Of a stretch of 64,000 nt of DNA, positions 32,276 through 42,934 are shown one piece after another. Under the pieces are notes generated by a model. It saw only the letters and a list, made by a program, of their open reading frames with translations. It did not search any database and had not been told where the DNA came from. A program made the position numbers and the translations under genes. Origin of the DNA: Ariolimax columbianus. Taxonomy: Eukaryota > Mollusca > Gastropoda > Stylommatophora > Arionidae. How positions within the stretch are numbered: the stretch's first letter is position 1; every line of letters begins with the position of its first letter. The stretch lies in NCBI GenBank assembly GCA_036924085.1, contig JAVGWX010000009.1, positions 65,820,936 to 65,884,935 on the forward strand. The letters are read 5' to 3'.

Positions 32276-33425
32276 GAACAACAATTACATAGACAACAAC
32301 AACAATTACATAAACAACTATAGTGACATCAACAATTACATAGACAACTATAGTGACAAGATCAACAATTACATAGACAACTATAGTGACCTCAACAATT
32401 ACATAGACAACTATAGTGACCTCAACAATTACATAGACAACTATAGTGACCTCAACAATTACATAGACAACTATAGTGACCTCAACAATTACATAGACAA
32501 CTATGGTGACCTCAACAATTACATAGACAACTATAGTGACCTCAACAATTACATAGACAACTATAGTGACCTCAACAATTACATAGACAACTATAGTGAC
32601 CTCAACAATTACATAGACAACTATAGTGACCTCAACAATTACATAGACAACTATAGTGACCTCAACAATTACATAGACAACTATGGTGACCTCAACAATT
32701 ACATAGACAACTATAGTGACCTCAACAATTACATAGACAACTATAGTGACCTCAACAATTACATAGACAACTATAGTGACCTCAACAATTACATAGACAA
32801 CTATAGTGACCTCAACAATTACATAGACAACTATAGTGACAACAACAATTACATAGACAACTATAGTGACAACAACAACAATTACATAGACAACTGCAGT
32901 GACAAGATCGACAATTACATAGACAACTATAGTCACAACAACAACAATTACTTAGACAACTATAGTCACAACAACAACAATTACTTAGACAACTATAGTC
33001 ACAACAACAACAATTACTTAGACAACTATAGTCACAACAACAACAATTACTTAGACAACTATAGTCACAACAACAACAATTACTTAGACAACTATAGTCA
33101 CAACAACAACAATTACTTAGACAACTATAGTCACAACAACAACAATTACTTAGACAACTATAGTCACAACAACAACAATTACTTAGACAACTATAGTCAC
33201 AACAACAACAATTACTTAGACAACTATAGTCACAACAACAACAATTACTTAGACAACTATAGTCACAACAACAACAATTACTTAGACAACTATAGTCACA
33301 ACAACAACAATTACTTAGACAACTATAGTCACAACAACAACAATTACTTAGACAACTATAGTCACAACAACAACAATTACTTAGACAACTATAGTCACAA
33401 CAACAACAATTACTTAGACAACTAA
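32276..33425. repeat. Two-part minisatellite, 30-bp then 33-bp units
   Basis: The first part (to about 32,930) has about 20 units of 30 bp, AATTACATAGACAACTATAG then TGACCTCAAC. The second part has about 15 units of 33 bp, AATTACTTAGACAACTATAG then TCACAACAACAAC. The switch is sharp. The second part is much more uniform, suggesting later amplification. It ends about 150 bp before exon F. Confidence 0.96.
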
Positions 33426-33573
33426 AGCGAAAATAACTTTTTGTTCTTTCATTCCTAAATTGCTGCCATTTATCATCGATATTGTGTACGGCAAATTTTG
33501 CTGGGTGCTTTGTCTGATACCAACTGTTATTATCATCTATGTTTTGTCATTAATTTTACTTTGATTGTTTCAG

Positions 33574-34181
33574 GAGACTTTCCCAGGGCATGGTCCCTTC
33601 TCCTTGACCACATTGAGCTGTCCGCCCTCTGTAGGAACGCTGAAGTCTCGCTAGCAGCACTGAAAAGCTTCCAGGAAATCCTTCAAATCGGCAGAGCTTC
33701 CAAAGGCTCTGATGATTCAGACGGAACAGGCCAGGGGTCAGCTGTAATGGAACCACCTGGGGAAGTCATGAGCAGGACGGGAGAAGTGGCCATGAAAAAA
33801 TTGGAACTTTTTTCCAAGGGCCCAATATCAGACTCCACAGATAATGATATCCCGTTGTGGTCAGCGGCCTGGAAGGTGTGGCTGAATATTGGCTCTGAGG
33901 TGACCAAACCACCACCACAGAATAGAAAGATATCCGGAAAAGTCTATCTACCTTCCCAGAACTTCCTGACAGCTCTCATCCAGACATTCCCTCCGTTGTT
34001 TGAGCATATCAAATCCAGATTTGTGGCAGCTGACCTTCACAAGCTGTCATCTGTGCTCAGGGGGACCTTGTGTGTCCCAGTCCAAAGTGATGCTTCCTTG
34101 TTCATTGTACCATCCTACCCTGAGGTTACACTGACACCTCTACAAGAAGCTTCCCTCGCAGCCATGGATACTCTAATCAAG
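33574..34181 (+). CDS. MON2: MON2 exon F
   Basis: 608 bp. The first two bases complete the Gly codon; it then encodes DFPRAWSLLLDHIELSAL and EVSLAALKSFQEILQI, a variable linker, and PLWSAAWKVWLNIGSEVTKP, FLTALIQTFPPLFEHI and LTPLQEASLAAMDTLIK. DF-x-RAW-x-x-LLDHI and EVSLAALKSFQEILQI are MON2 hallmarks. Acceptor TTTGATTGTTTCAG, donor GTTTGT. The last 57 bp and the donor are duplicated 139 bp downstream. Confidence 0.96.
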
Positions 34182-34263
34182 GTTTGTTGTTCTTGTTGTA
34201 GATTTTGTTCTTGTTGTTCATAATTTTGTTCTTGCATTTGTTGTTCATAATGGTGTTGTTATT

Positions 34264-34331
34264 GTTACACTGACACCTCTACAAAAAGCTTCCCTTGCAG
34301 CCATGGATACTCTAATCAAGGTTTGTTGTTA
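34264..34331 (+). repeat. Duplicate of the MON2 exon F 3' end and donor
   Basis: Matches 34,125-34,192 at an offset of 139 bp with only a few substitutions, and keeps the GTTTGTTG donor. Reading through from the first donor meets an in-frame stop (exon F frame ends at 34,223), so use of this second donor would truncate the protein. Confidence 0.9.
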
Positions 34332-37300
34332 TTGTTTTTTTGTTCATAACATTGTTCTTGTTGTTCTTGTTGCAGTAATTGTTCTTGTTGTTGTTCTTGT
34401 TGCAGTAATTGTTCTTGTTGTTGTTCTTGTTCCAGTAATTGTTCTTGTTGTTGTTCTTGTTGCAGTAATTGTTCTTGTTGTTGTTCTTGTTGCAGTAATT
34501 GTTCTTGTTGTTGTTCTTGTTGCAGTAATTGTTCTTGTTGTTGTTCTTGTTGCAGTAATTGTTCTTGTTGTTCTTGTTGCAGTAATTGTTCTTGTTGCAG
34601 TAATTGTTCTTGTTGTTCTTGTTGCAGTAATTGTTCTTGTTGCAGTAATTGTTCTTGTTGTTCTTGTTGCAGTAATTGTTCTTGTTGCAGTAATTGTTCT
34701 TGTTGTTCTTGTTGCAGTAATTGTTCTTGTTGCAGTAATTGTTCTTGTTGTTGTTCTTGTTGCAGTAATTGTTCTTGTTGCAGTAATTGTTCTTGTTGTT
34801 CTTGTTGCAGTAATTGTTCTTGTTGCAGTAATTGTTCTTGTTGCAGTAATTGTTCTTGTTGCAGTAATTGTTCTTGTTGCAGTAATTGTTCTTGTTGTTG
34901 TTCTTGTTGCAGTAATTGTTCTTGTTGCAGTAATTGTTCTTGTTGCAGTAATTGTTCTTGTTGTTCTTGTTGCAGTAATTGTTCTTGTTGCAGTAATTGT
35001 TCTTGTTGCAGTAATTGTTCTTGTTGTTCTTGTTGCAGTAATTGTTCTTGTTGCAGTAATTGTTCTTGTTGCAGTAATTGTTCTTGTTGCAGTAATTGTT
35101 CTTGTTGTTCTTGTTGCAGTAATTGTTCTTGTTGTTCTTGTTGCAGTAATTGTTCTTGTTGTTCTTGTTGCAGTAATTGTTCTTGTTGCAGTAATTGTTC
35201 TTGTTGCAGTAATTGTTCTTGTTGTTCTTGTTGCAGTAATTGTTCTTGTTGCAGTAATTGTTCTTGTTGTTCTTGTTGCAGTCATTGTTCTTGTTGCAGT
35301 AATTGTTTTTGTTGCAGTAATTGTTCTTGTTGCAGTAATTGTTCTTGTTGTTCTTGTTGCAGTAATTGTTCTTGTTGCAGTAATTGTTCTTGTTGTTCTT
35401 GTTGCAGTAATTGTTCTTGTTGTTGTTCTTGTTGTTGTAGTAATTGTTCTTGTTGTTGTTCTTGTTGCAGTAATTGTTCTTGTTGTTCTTGTTGTTCTTG
35501 TTGCAGTAATTGTTCTTGTTGCAGTAATTGTTATTGTTGTTGTTCTTGTTGTTGTTGTAGTAATTGTTCTTGTTGTTGTTGTTCTTGTTGTTGTTGTAGT
35601 AATTGTTCTTGTTGTTGTTCTTGTTGCAGTAATTGTTCTTGTTGTTGTTCTTGTTGTTGTTGTAGTAATTGTTCTTGTTGTTCTTGTTGCAGTAATTGTT
35701 CTTGTTGCAGTAATTGTTCTTGTTGCAGTAATTGTTCTTGTTGTTCTTGTTGCAGTAATTGTTCTTGTTGCAGTAATTGTTCTTGTTGCAGTAATTTTTC
35801 TTGTTGTTCTTGTTGCAGTAATTGTTCTTGTTGTTGTTCTTGTTGTTGTTGTAGTAATTGTTCTTGTTGTTGTTCTTGTTGCAGTAATTGTTCTTGTTGC
35901 AGTAATTGTTCTTGTTGTTCTTGTTGCAGTAATTCTTCTTGTTGCAGTAATTGTTCTTGTTGTTCTTGATGCAGTAATTGTTCTTAATGCAGTAATTGTT
36001 CTTGTTGTTGTTCTTGTTGCAGTAATTGTTCTTGTTGTTGTTCTTGTTGTTGTTGTAGTAATTGTTGTTGTTCTTGTTCTTGTTGTTGTTGTAGTAATTG
36101 TTCTTGTTGTTGTTCTTGTTGCAGTAATTGTTCTTGTTGTTGTTCTTGTTGTTGTTGTAGTAATTGTTCTTGTTGTTGTTCTTGTTGCAGTAATTGTTCT
36201 TGTTGTTGTTGTAGTAATTGTTCTTGTTGTTGTTCTTGTTCTTGTTGTTGTAGTAATTGTTCTTGTTGTTGTTCTTGTTGCAGTAATTGTTCTTGTTGTT
36301 GTTCTTGTTCTTGTTGTTGTTGTAGTAATTGTTCTTGTTCTTGTTCTTGTTGCAGTAATTGTTCTTGTTGTTGTTGCAGTAATTGTTCTTGTTGTTGTTC
36401 TTTTGTTGTTGTAGTAATTGTTCTTGTTGTTGTTCTTGTTCCAGTAATTGTTCTTGTTGTTGTTCTTGTTGCAGTAATTGTTCTTGTTGTTGTTCTTGTT
36501 GCAGTAATTGTTCTTGTTGTTGTTCTTGTTCCAGTAATTGTTCTTGTTGTTCTTGTTGCAGTAGTTGTTCTTGTTGTTCTTGTTCCAGTAATTGTTCTTG
36601 TTGTTGTTCTTGTTGCAGTAATTGTTCATGTTGTTGTTCTTGTTGTTGTTCTTGTTGCAGTAATTGTTCTTGTTGTTCTTGTTGCAGTAATTGTTCTTGT
36701 TGTTGTTCTTGTTGTTCTTGTTGCAGTAATTGTTCTTGTTGTTGTTCTTGTTGCAGTAATTGTTCTTGTTGTTCTTGTTGCAGTAATTGTTCTTGTTGTT
36801 GTTCTTGTTGCAGTAATTGTTCTTGTTGTTGTTCTTGTTGTTGTTCTTGTTGTTGTTCTTGTTGTTGTTCTTGTTGCAGTAATTGTTCTTGTTGTTGTTC
36901 TTGTTGTTGTTCTTGTTGCAGTAATTGTTCTTGTTGTTGTTCTTGTTGTTGTTCTTGTTGCAGTAATTGTTCTTGTTGTTGTTTTTGTTCCAGTAATTGT
37001 TCTTGTTGTTGTTCTTGTTGTTGTTCTTGTTGTTGTTCTTGTTGCAGTAATTGTTCTTGTTGTTGTTCGTGTTGTTCTTGTTGCAGTAATTGTTCTTGTT
37101 GTTGTTCTTGTTGTTCTTGTTGCAGTAATTGTTCATGTTGTTGTTCTTGTTCTTGTTGTTGTTCTTGTTGCAGTAATTGTTCTTGTTGTTGTTCTTGTTG
37201 TTGTTCTTGTTGCAGTAATTGTTCCTGTTGTTGTTCTTGTTGTTGTTCTTGTTGTTGTTCTTGTTGCAGTAATTGTTCTTGTTGTTGTTCTTGTTGTTCT

Positions 37301-38455
37301 TGTTGCAGTAATTGTTCTTGTTGTTGTTCTTGTTCCAGTAATTGTTCTTGTTGTTGTTCTTGTTGCAGTAATTGTTCTTGTTGTTGTTCTTGTTGTTGTT
37401 CTTGTTGCAGTAATTGTTCCTGTTGTTGTTCTTGTTGTTGTTCTTGTTGCAGTAATTGTTCTTGTTGTTGTTCTTGTTGTTCTTGTTGCAGTAATTGTTC
37501 TTGTTGTTGTTCTTGTTGTTCTTGTTGCAGTAATTGTTGTTGTTCTTGTTGTTGTTCTTGTTGCAGTAATTGTTCTTGTTGTTGTTCTTGTTACAGTAAT
37601 TGTTGTTGTTGTTGTTCTTGTTGCAGTAATTGTTCTTGTTGTTGTTCTTGTTCCAGTAATTGTTCTTGTTGTTGTTCTTGTTGTTGTTCTTGTTGCAGTA
37701 ATTGTTCTTGTTGTTGTTCTTATTCCAGTAATTGTTCTTGTTGTTGTTCTTGTTGTTGTTCTTGTTCCAGTAATTGTTCTTGTTGTTGTTCTTGTTGTTG
37801 TTCTTGTTGCAGTAATTGTTCTTGTTGTTGTTCTTGTTGCAGTAATTGTTCTTGTTGTTGTTCTTGTTCCAGTAATTGTTCTTGTTGTTGTTCTTGTTGC
37901 AGTAATTGTTCTTGTTGTTGTTCTTGTTCCAGTAATTGTTCTTGTTGCAGTAATTGTTCTTGTTTTTGTTCTTGTTGCAGTAATTGTTCTTGTTGTTCTT
38001 GTTGCAGTAATTGTTCTTGTTGTTGTTCTTGTTGCATTAATTGTTCTTGTTGTTGTTCTTGTTCCAGTAATTGTTCTTGTTGCAGTAATTGTTCTTGTTG
38101 TTGTTCTTGTTGCAGTAATTGTTCTTGTTGTTGTTCTTGTTGCAGTAATTGTTCTTGTTGCAGTAATTGTTCTTGTTGTTCTTGTTGCAGTAATTGTTCT
38201 TGTTGTTGTTCTTGTTGCAGTAATTGTTCTTGTTGTTGTTCTTGTTGCAGTAATTGTTCTTGTTGTTCTTGTTGCAGTAATTGTTCTTGTTGCAGTAATT
38301 GTTCTTGTTGTTCTTGTTGCAGTAATTGTTCTTGTTGTTGTTCTTGTTGCAGTAATTGTTCTTGTTGTTGTTCTTGTTGCAGTAATTGTTCTTGTTGTTC
38401 TTCTTGTTGCAGTAATTGTTCTTGTTGTAGTAATTGTTCCTATTGTTGTTCTTGT
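34332..38455. repeat. 4.1-kb TTGTTCTTGTTGCAGTAATT minisatellite in MON2 intron
   Basis: Units of 18, 21, 24, 27 or more bp built from TGTTCTTG, TTGT steps and GCAGTAAT. By rough estimate there are 170-200 units. Length changes are multiples of three, so frames stay open for hundreds of codons on both strands (703, 754 and 930 codons); these are artefacts. Almost every unit has a YAG after a T-rich run. CCAG and GTAG variants cluster from about 35,430 on. Confidence 0.97.
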
Positions 38456-38746
38456 TCTGTTCATAATGTTGTCGTTCTTATTGTTGGAGTTATTATTGTT
38501 GGAGTTCTTGTTGTTCATAATGTTGCTGGTGTTCTTGTTGTTGTTCATAATGTTGTTGTTGTAGTTGTGATTGTTGTAGATAAATTTTATGAGGGCTGTG
38601 ACATTTCACCAATGACCACCTGTTCAGCAATATTATTAGAGATATAAATCTGATGTTACATTTACAGTACAGACATTGCGCTCATGTAACCCTTGCTTTA
38701 ACCCTTAAAACTCTCATATTTATAACTGTTCTTTGCTGTTTGCCAG

Positions 38747-38890
38747 GCTGTACAGAGTGGTCCGGACACAATGCAAGCAACATACCCAGATATCTTCCAA
38801 CAGCTCTTGACGTTTATTACATTTGGTGTCAGTGCACCTAAGTACGGGGACCTAGAGGCAAGGTCTTTTGGAGTGGTTAGGGGACCACAG
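38747..38890 (+). CDS. MON2: MON2 exon G
   Basis: 48 codons, phase 0 at both ends. Encodes AVQSGPDTMQATYPDIFQQL, then LTFITFGVSAPKYGDLEARS. Aligns with the ...VGPNNMQ...IFDQLLAFVEF block I recall for vertebrate MON2. Acceptor CTTTGCTGTTTGCCAG, donor GTAGGC. Its 3' junction recurs as partial copies in the following intron. Confidence 0.88.
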
Positions 38891-38962
38891 GTAGGCACAT
38901 GTCTAGTGATGAATATCTGCTACTTCTTCCTCGTATGCTGTAAAACGTCAACTTGAATTTGT

Positions 38963-39290
38963 TTGAAAAAAGCAGCAGCCATACTGAGGCTGTCGACACT
39001 GCCATAGAGATTGTCTAGTGTTGGCCACATGGGTTTTCTCTGGTTCTCATATATCGGGCATTTTTGCAGCAGATGTACAGGGGATCATTTTTCCTGTACC
39101 ACACGTGCATTCATTAGTAGCACCTATTTTTTGTTGTGGCCTGTACTGAGTTTTAAGACCACCACCTGCTTTCTTCTGTTCATCTGGCAATAAGTATCAT
39201 TTTTTGTGTGGCCAGTATTCTCTGTTTCACATTTGTTGATGTATCTGGCTCTAATGAACCATTTTGACTCTTCGTAGGTAGTGACGAATA
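38963..39290 (-). mobile_element. Degenerate I/Nimb-like LINE 3' end
   Basis: The minus-strand frame reads ESKWFIRARYINKCETENTG, then HTKNDTYCQMNRRKQVVVLK, clearly the same C-terminal region as residues about 1,010-1,060 of the intact LINE at 28,724, with many substitutions. Stops are present. An older copy of the same family. Confidence 0.85.
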
Positions 39291-39439
39291 TAATTAAGGT
39301 AGAACTGACAACAGGTAGATAGATATGTCTAGTGATACATTTAATTTGGAAGTTGTCAAATGGATTGAAAAATGGGTTAACCGGAAGAAGGCAGAGAGTG
39401 GGCATAAATAAGGAGTAGTGGAGTGAAGTAAAGAGTGGA

Positions 39440-40350
39440 TGTTTTGGGACCAATTTTGTTCTTGATATATAAAAACGATTTGGACATGGATATCGGATCC
39501 ATGATTTCAAAATTCGCTCATGACACAAAACTGTGCAGTAGTATGTCATCTAAAGCAGAAGTGGATAAATTGAGGTCACATTTAGATAAAATTTGAGAAT
39601 GGTCTGTAAGCTGGCAAATGGAGTTTAATGTAGATAAATGTACAGTCATCCACATGGAACAATTTGGAACATAATTACAGAATGGGCGAGAACAATATTA
39701 GAATGAAAGGCAAGGGACCTTGGGGTAATAATAGATCAAACAGGTAAGGTGAGAGAGCAAATCCAGGTAGCAGTGAAATAGGAAAATGCAGTGTTAGGTA
39801 TGATAAAAAGAAATATTAAACATAGGAGCAAGGAAGTGATAGTCACACTGTATAAAGCATTAGTTAGACCTAGATTGGAGTACTGTGTAAAGGTGTGGAG
39901 TGCTTATCCTAGAGGGAATATGCTAGAAAGGATACCCAAAAAAAACAACAAAGCTGATAGTGGGATTCCAGAATTACAGTTCCAAGGAAAGACTCAGAAA
40001 AACCTGTCTACAGTGACAAGAGAAGAATGCATGGTGACAATACATGTTTATAAGATGATCAGAGGAACGGATAAATTAGACAAGTTTTTCAAAATAAAAC
40101 CACCTATAAGAACAACTGAGCATAGCTACAAATTAACTAAAGAAAAGTCCAGATTAGATATTAGGAAATATTTTTTTAGCCAGAGAGTGGTGGTGAATGC
40201 TTGAAATGCATTGCCAAAGGAAGTAGTGGAGGCAGGGACAATTAATGCATTTAAGAATAAATTGGATGCACATAGCTTTTAGAGAAAGGAAATGTAAAAG
40301 AAACTGGTTGTTTACAAACTCTACAGAGTCTTCTACACCAGTATAAAAAC
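39440..40350 (+). mobile_element. CR1-like LINE, RT C-terminal half
   Basis: Across shifted frames: DMDIGSMISKFAHDTKLCSS (an FADD motif decayed to FAHD), then WSVSWQMEFNVDKCTVIHME, LGVIID, AVLGMIKRNIKHRSKEVIV, TLYKALVRPRLEYCVKVW, and near the end RLDIRKYFFSQRVVVNA. This order is typical of CR1-type elements. A 137-codon segment (39,791-40,201) remains open. The 3' UTR block with TTCTACACCAGTATAAAAAC recurs (inverted) at 20,600-20,660 and 62,715-62,800. Confidence 0.88.
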
Positions 40351-40377
40351 GTTAAGGTAACTTAAGTTAGTTAAAAC

Positions 40378-40618
40378 AGAACTGACCACAGGTAGGCACA
40401 CATCTAATGACAGATATAAGTAGACACATATTTAGTGACAAATGTCATTATAATAGAACTGACCACAGGTAGGCACACATCTAATGACAGATATAAGTAG
40501 ACACATATTTAGTGACAAATGTCATTATAATAGAACTGACCACAGGTAGGCACACATCTAATGACAGATATAAGCAGACACATATTTAGTGACAAATGTC
40601 ATTATAATAGAACTGATC
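40378..40618. repeat. 77-bp triplicate derived from the exon G donor region
   Basis: Three near-identical copies of a unit containing GACCACAGGTAGGCACA and CATCTAATGACAGATATAAG. ACCACAGGTAGGCACA is identical to the exon G/intron junction at 38,884-38,899. A diverged copy with ACAACAGGTAG and ATGTCTAGTGAT lies at 39,300-39,345. Confidence 0.85.
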
Positions 40619-40645
40619 ACATAAAGTTGTGTATGGTCTTTTCAG

Positions 40646-40774
40646 TCTGACTGGGTGATTATGAACTTCGTCCCATTCGCCGAGAGAGCTGTAACAATGA
40701 CCGTGGACTTGTACCAAACAACAGCCTCCCACTCTGCTGTGATCACCTCTCACATTCTGCAAGAAATACTCAAG
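40646..40774 (+). CDS. MON2: MON2 exon H (last found in the window)
   Basis: 43 codons, phase 0 at both ends. Encodes SDWVIMNFVPFAERAVTMTV, then DLYQTTASHSAVITSHILQE. The NFVPFAER-x-x-x-x-x-VDLYQ block matches NYVPFAERSLEVVVDLYQ as I recall it for vertebrate MON2. Acceptor TATGGTCTTTTCAG, donor GTAGGT. Several hundred C-terminal residues should follow. They were not found in the remaining 23 kb. Confidence 0.93.
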
Positions 40775-40984
40775 GTAGGTAGGCTCCCTAGCATTGTCCA
40801 GGTGGTTCCTAAGAGGGCATGTATGTAACATAGGCAAGAATAGACCCAATGCCACAAGTCGGATGAGGCGACTGACATTATGGTCTAACTTCTCTTCTGA
40901 AAAAGATTCTCCAACTCATTAGATTGTCCACCCGGTCATTCAACTGGTCAAAAAACCGGCTGAGTGTGGATTAGAGTTTGGATT

Positions 40985-41700
40985 CTACAGAAAGTTATAG
41001 AAACAATATCCCATATATGATACAGATAAGTCAGAGTGATTTATTCGTTTCCCATGATGTACAAAGGAACCAGGAAAGAGAATTATATATCTCAAATACA
41101 TATCATCATGTCCTTTGCAGAATGTCTCTACCATCACATCCCGTCTGAAAGAATCTCGATCTCTTGCTGAATCTCCAGCCTGCTCCAGAGTCATGCCAAC
41201 GCCTTCTTGGTCTGGCTGTACCTCTCTTGCCCGGCACCTTCCATTACTGTTCACTCAAGACCGTTGTGTCTTTTGATGTGGTCAAAGTATTTCAATTTTC
41301 TCTTCATGGTGGAATTTATGAACCAGCTCACCTCTATGCCCAACTCTTGTTAAATGTCTGTATTTTTCTTTCTTTTTCAGTCCATGATCTGAGGATGTTT
41401 CTATAATATTTAGACTTGTAGGACTTGATTCATTTCCTTGAGGTTTAAGTAACTGTCCATGTTTTGCAGCCGTATGCTGCCACGGAAAAACACAAGCTCT
41501 CAACATTTTGACTGTTTACTGCTATAGTTTCCTCAGCTTGTGTAGCCTCTGCATTGTCATTGCTAACCTCTTTTATGATTTCCTTTGAGCAGTCACCATT
41601 GTTGTGAATTCTAGAGCCCAGATACTTGAAGTTCATAACCTGTTCTATTTCCACACCTCAGAATTTATGTTTATCTTTCTTGTGTTTATGTTTACAACAA
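40985..41700 (-). mobile_element. Decayed LINE, reverse transcriptase C-terminal region
   Basis: Minus strand: MEIEQVMNFKYLGSRIHNNG (the post-RT FKYLGS block), then EVSNDNAEATQ, FPWQHTAAKHG and, near 41,150-41,220, EVQPDQEGVGMTLEQAGDSA followed by RDRDSFRRDVM. Multiple frameshifts. An AG before 41,121 looked like a MON2 acceptor, but the sequence is this LINE. Confidence 0.65.
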
Positions 41701-42170
41701 GGTTTTGATCTTTGCTGCATATACTTAGTACTGCAATTTTCTGCTATAACCACTATGTACTGTTTGATAAATTATTGCACTATCCTACCATAATCTGTTC
41801 GCTAATCTCAATTGTTGCTGTTGTATTGATGCAGCTGAATATATTTTGTTTATTGCTAGTCTTTTCTTGACCATGTCACATTGTCTGATTATGGGTCCAA
41901 TGACTAAAGAATATGTACTTATTCCAGTACCCATCAGTGTATGCGTGTGATTAATGTGTATTGCTCATATCCTATGTTTGCAATTGTTATTTATGTACCA
42001 ACTCTCATTCACTAGTTTTTGTATATGATATGTCAGTTTAAGAGTTCACATCTTCCTGTGTATGTTTGTTTAAAAGTTCAGCAATTGGCATTCACTACTT
42101 CTTGTATATTTGGTTTAAAAGTTCAGCAATTCACTACTTTCTGTAAGCCTGTATAAAAGTTCACCTATAC
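41701..42170. other. No feature seen
   Basis: AT-rich, with a short local repeat of AAAAGTTCAGCAATT near 42,070-42,135. Confidence 0.3.
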
Positions 42171-42175
42171 CTACC

Positions 42176-42240
42176 AAGGTTTGAGCCCATATTCTCATGG
42201 TCAAAGTTTAACATCTAAACCACTCGGTTAGCCACTACGT
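42176..42240 (-). mobile_element. tRNA-like SINE head
   Basis: On the minus strand, GTAGTGGCTAACCGAGTGGT resembles the A-box region of tRNA-Ser-like SINEs, and ATATGGGCTCAAACC is B-box-like. Too imperfect to be a tRNA gene. Confidence 0.45.
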
Positions 42241-42553
42241 TCTTCATTTTCACAACTTCCTGTCGCATATATGGTGTGTTATCAGTTTGTATTGTTGGTT
42301 GATTCTTCCACTGTTGTTTAGTCCTGCCTGTCCTGAAGAATACTGTCTCCTTGTCTTGCTGAACTACATTTTTAACTAGAATACTCTTCCTCATAGATAC
42401 ATAAGAAACCATACACAAAACGAATTTGACAGGCACAAGAAGCATGTGTGGAGTTTAGCAGTAAAGAGTAAAGATACAATAGTTTTCTTTCCATTGAAAT
42501 TATGTATAAATGATACTTTGAGGTATACAGGCTAGTAAAATAGGTTAGAAGCA

Positions 42554-42850
42554 TTACCCTAACTGGCGAAGGGACAGCATTTGAAAGAATAAAAACGGTA
42601 TAAAAAGCAGACTAGAGTCAAAAGAAGGGAAAGCCCAGAGTGTGAGATAACAGCAAAATGCCATTCCTTGCCTGGAAGGGATCCAATGACAATATTCAGA
42701 ACATTTCAGATAGGAATACCTCTGGTCAACATTTTTCAACTCTTGAAAAACACAGACATGATGTCCGTGTGGGGAGGACATGCAGATAGTAGAACATTGT
42801 TCTCCAAGTATGTCGACTCCACAAGAGGAGCATAGTAATGGTATAACCAT
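42554..42850 (-). mobile_element. Possible LINE C-terminal zinc-binding remnant
   Basis: The minus strand has CSSCGVDIL, then frameshifted NNVLLSACPPHTDIMSVFF. This C-x2-C...H/C pattern recalls the terminal motif of jockey-type LINE proteins. Weak. Confidence 0.3.
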
Positions 42851-42934
42851 CTCCGATCAGATTGAAGATAAATTGTATTGCAACTAAAGAAGTGCGTAGA
42901 CAATTGTTAAGTTACTGTATACAGCGAGAGAAGG

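Noticed and set aside
34303..38647. Very long ORFs (703 and 754 codons on +, 930 and 471 codons on -) of poly-VL, poly-CS and poly-NK/TR
   Set aside because: They result from a tandem repeat whose unit length is a multiple of three and lacks stops. They overlap on both strands and lie in a MON2 intron.
41121..41200. A further MON2 exon after GCAG at 41,117-41,120
   Set aside because: The translation does not match MON2, and the minus strand is a decayed LINE C-terminus in the same place.
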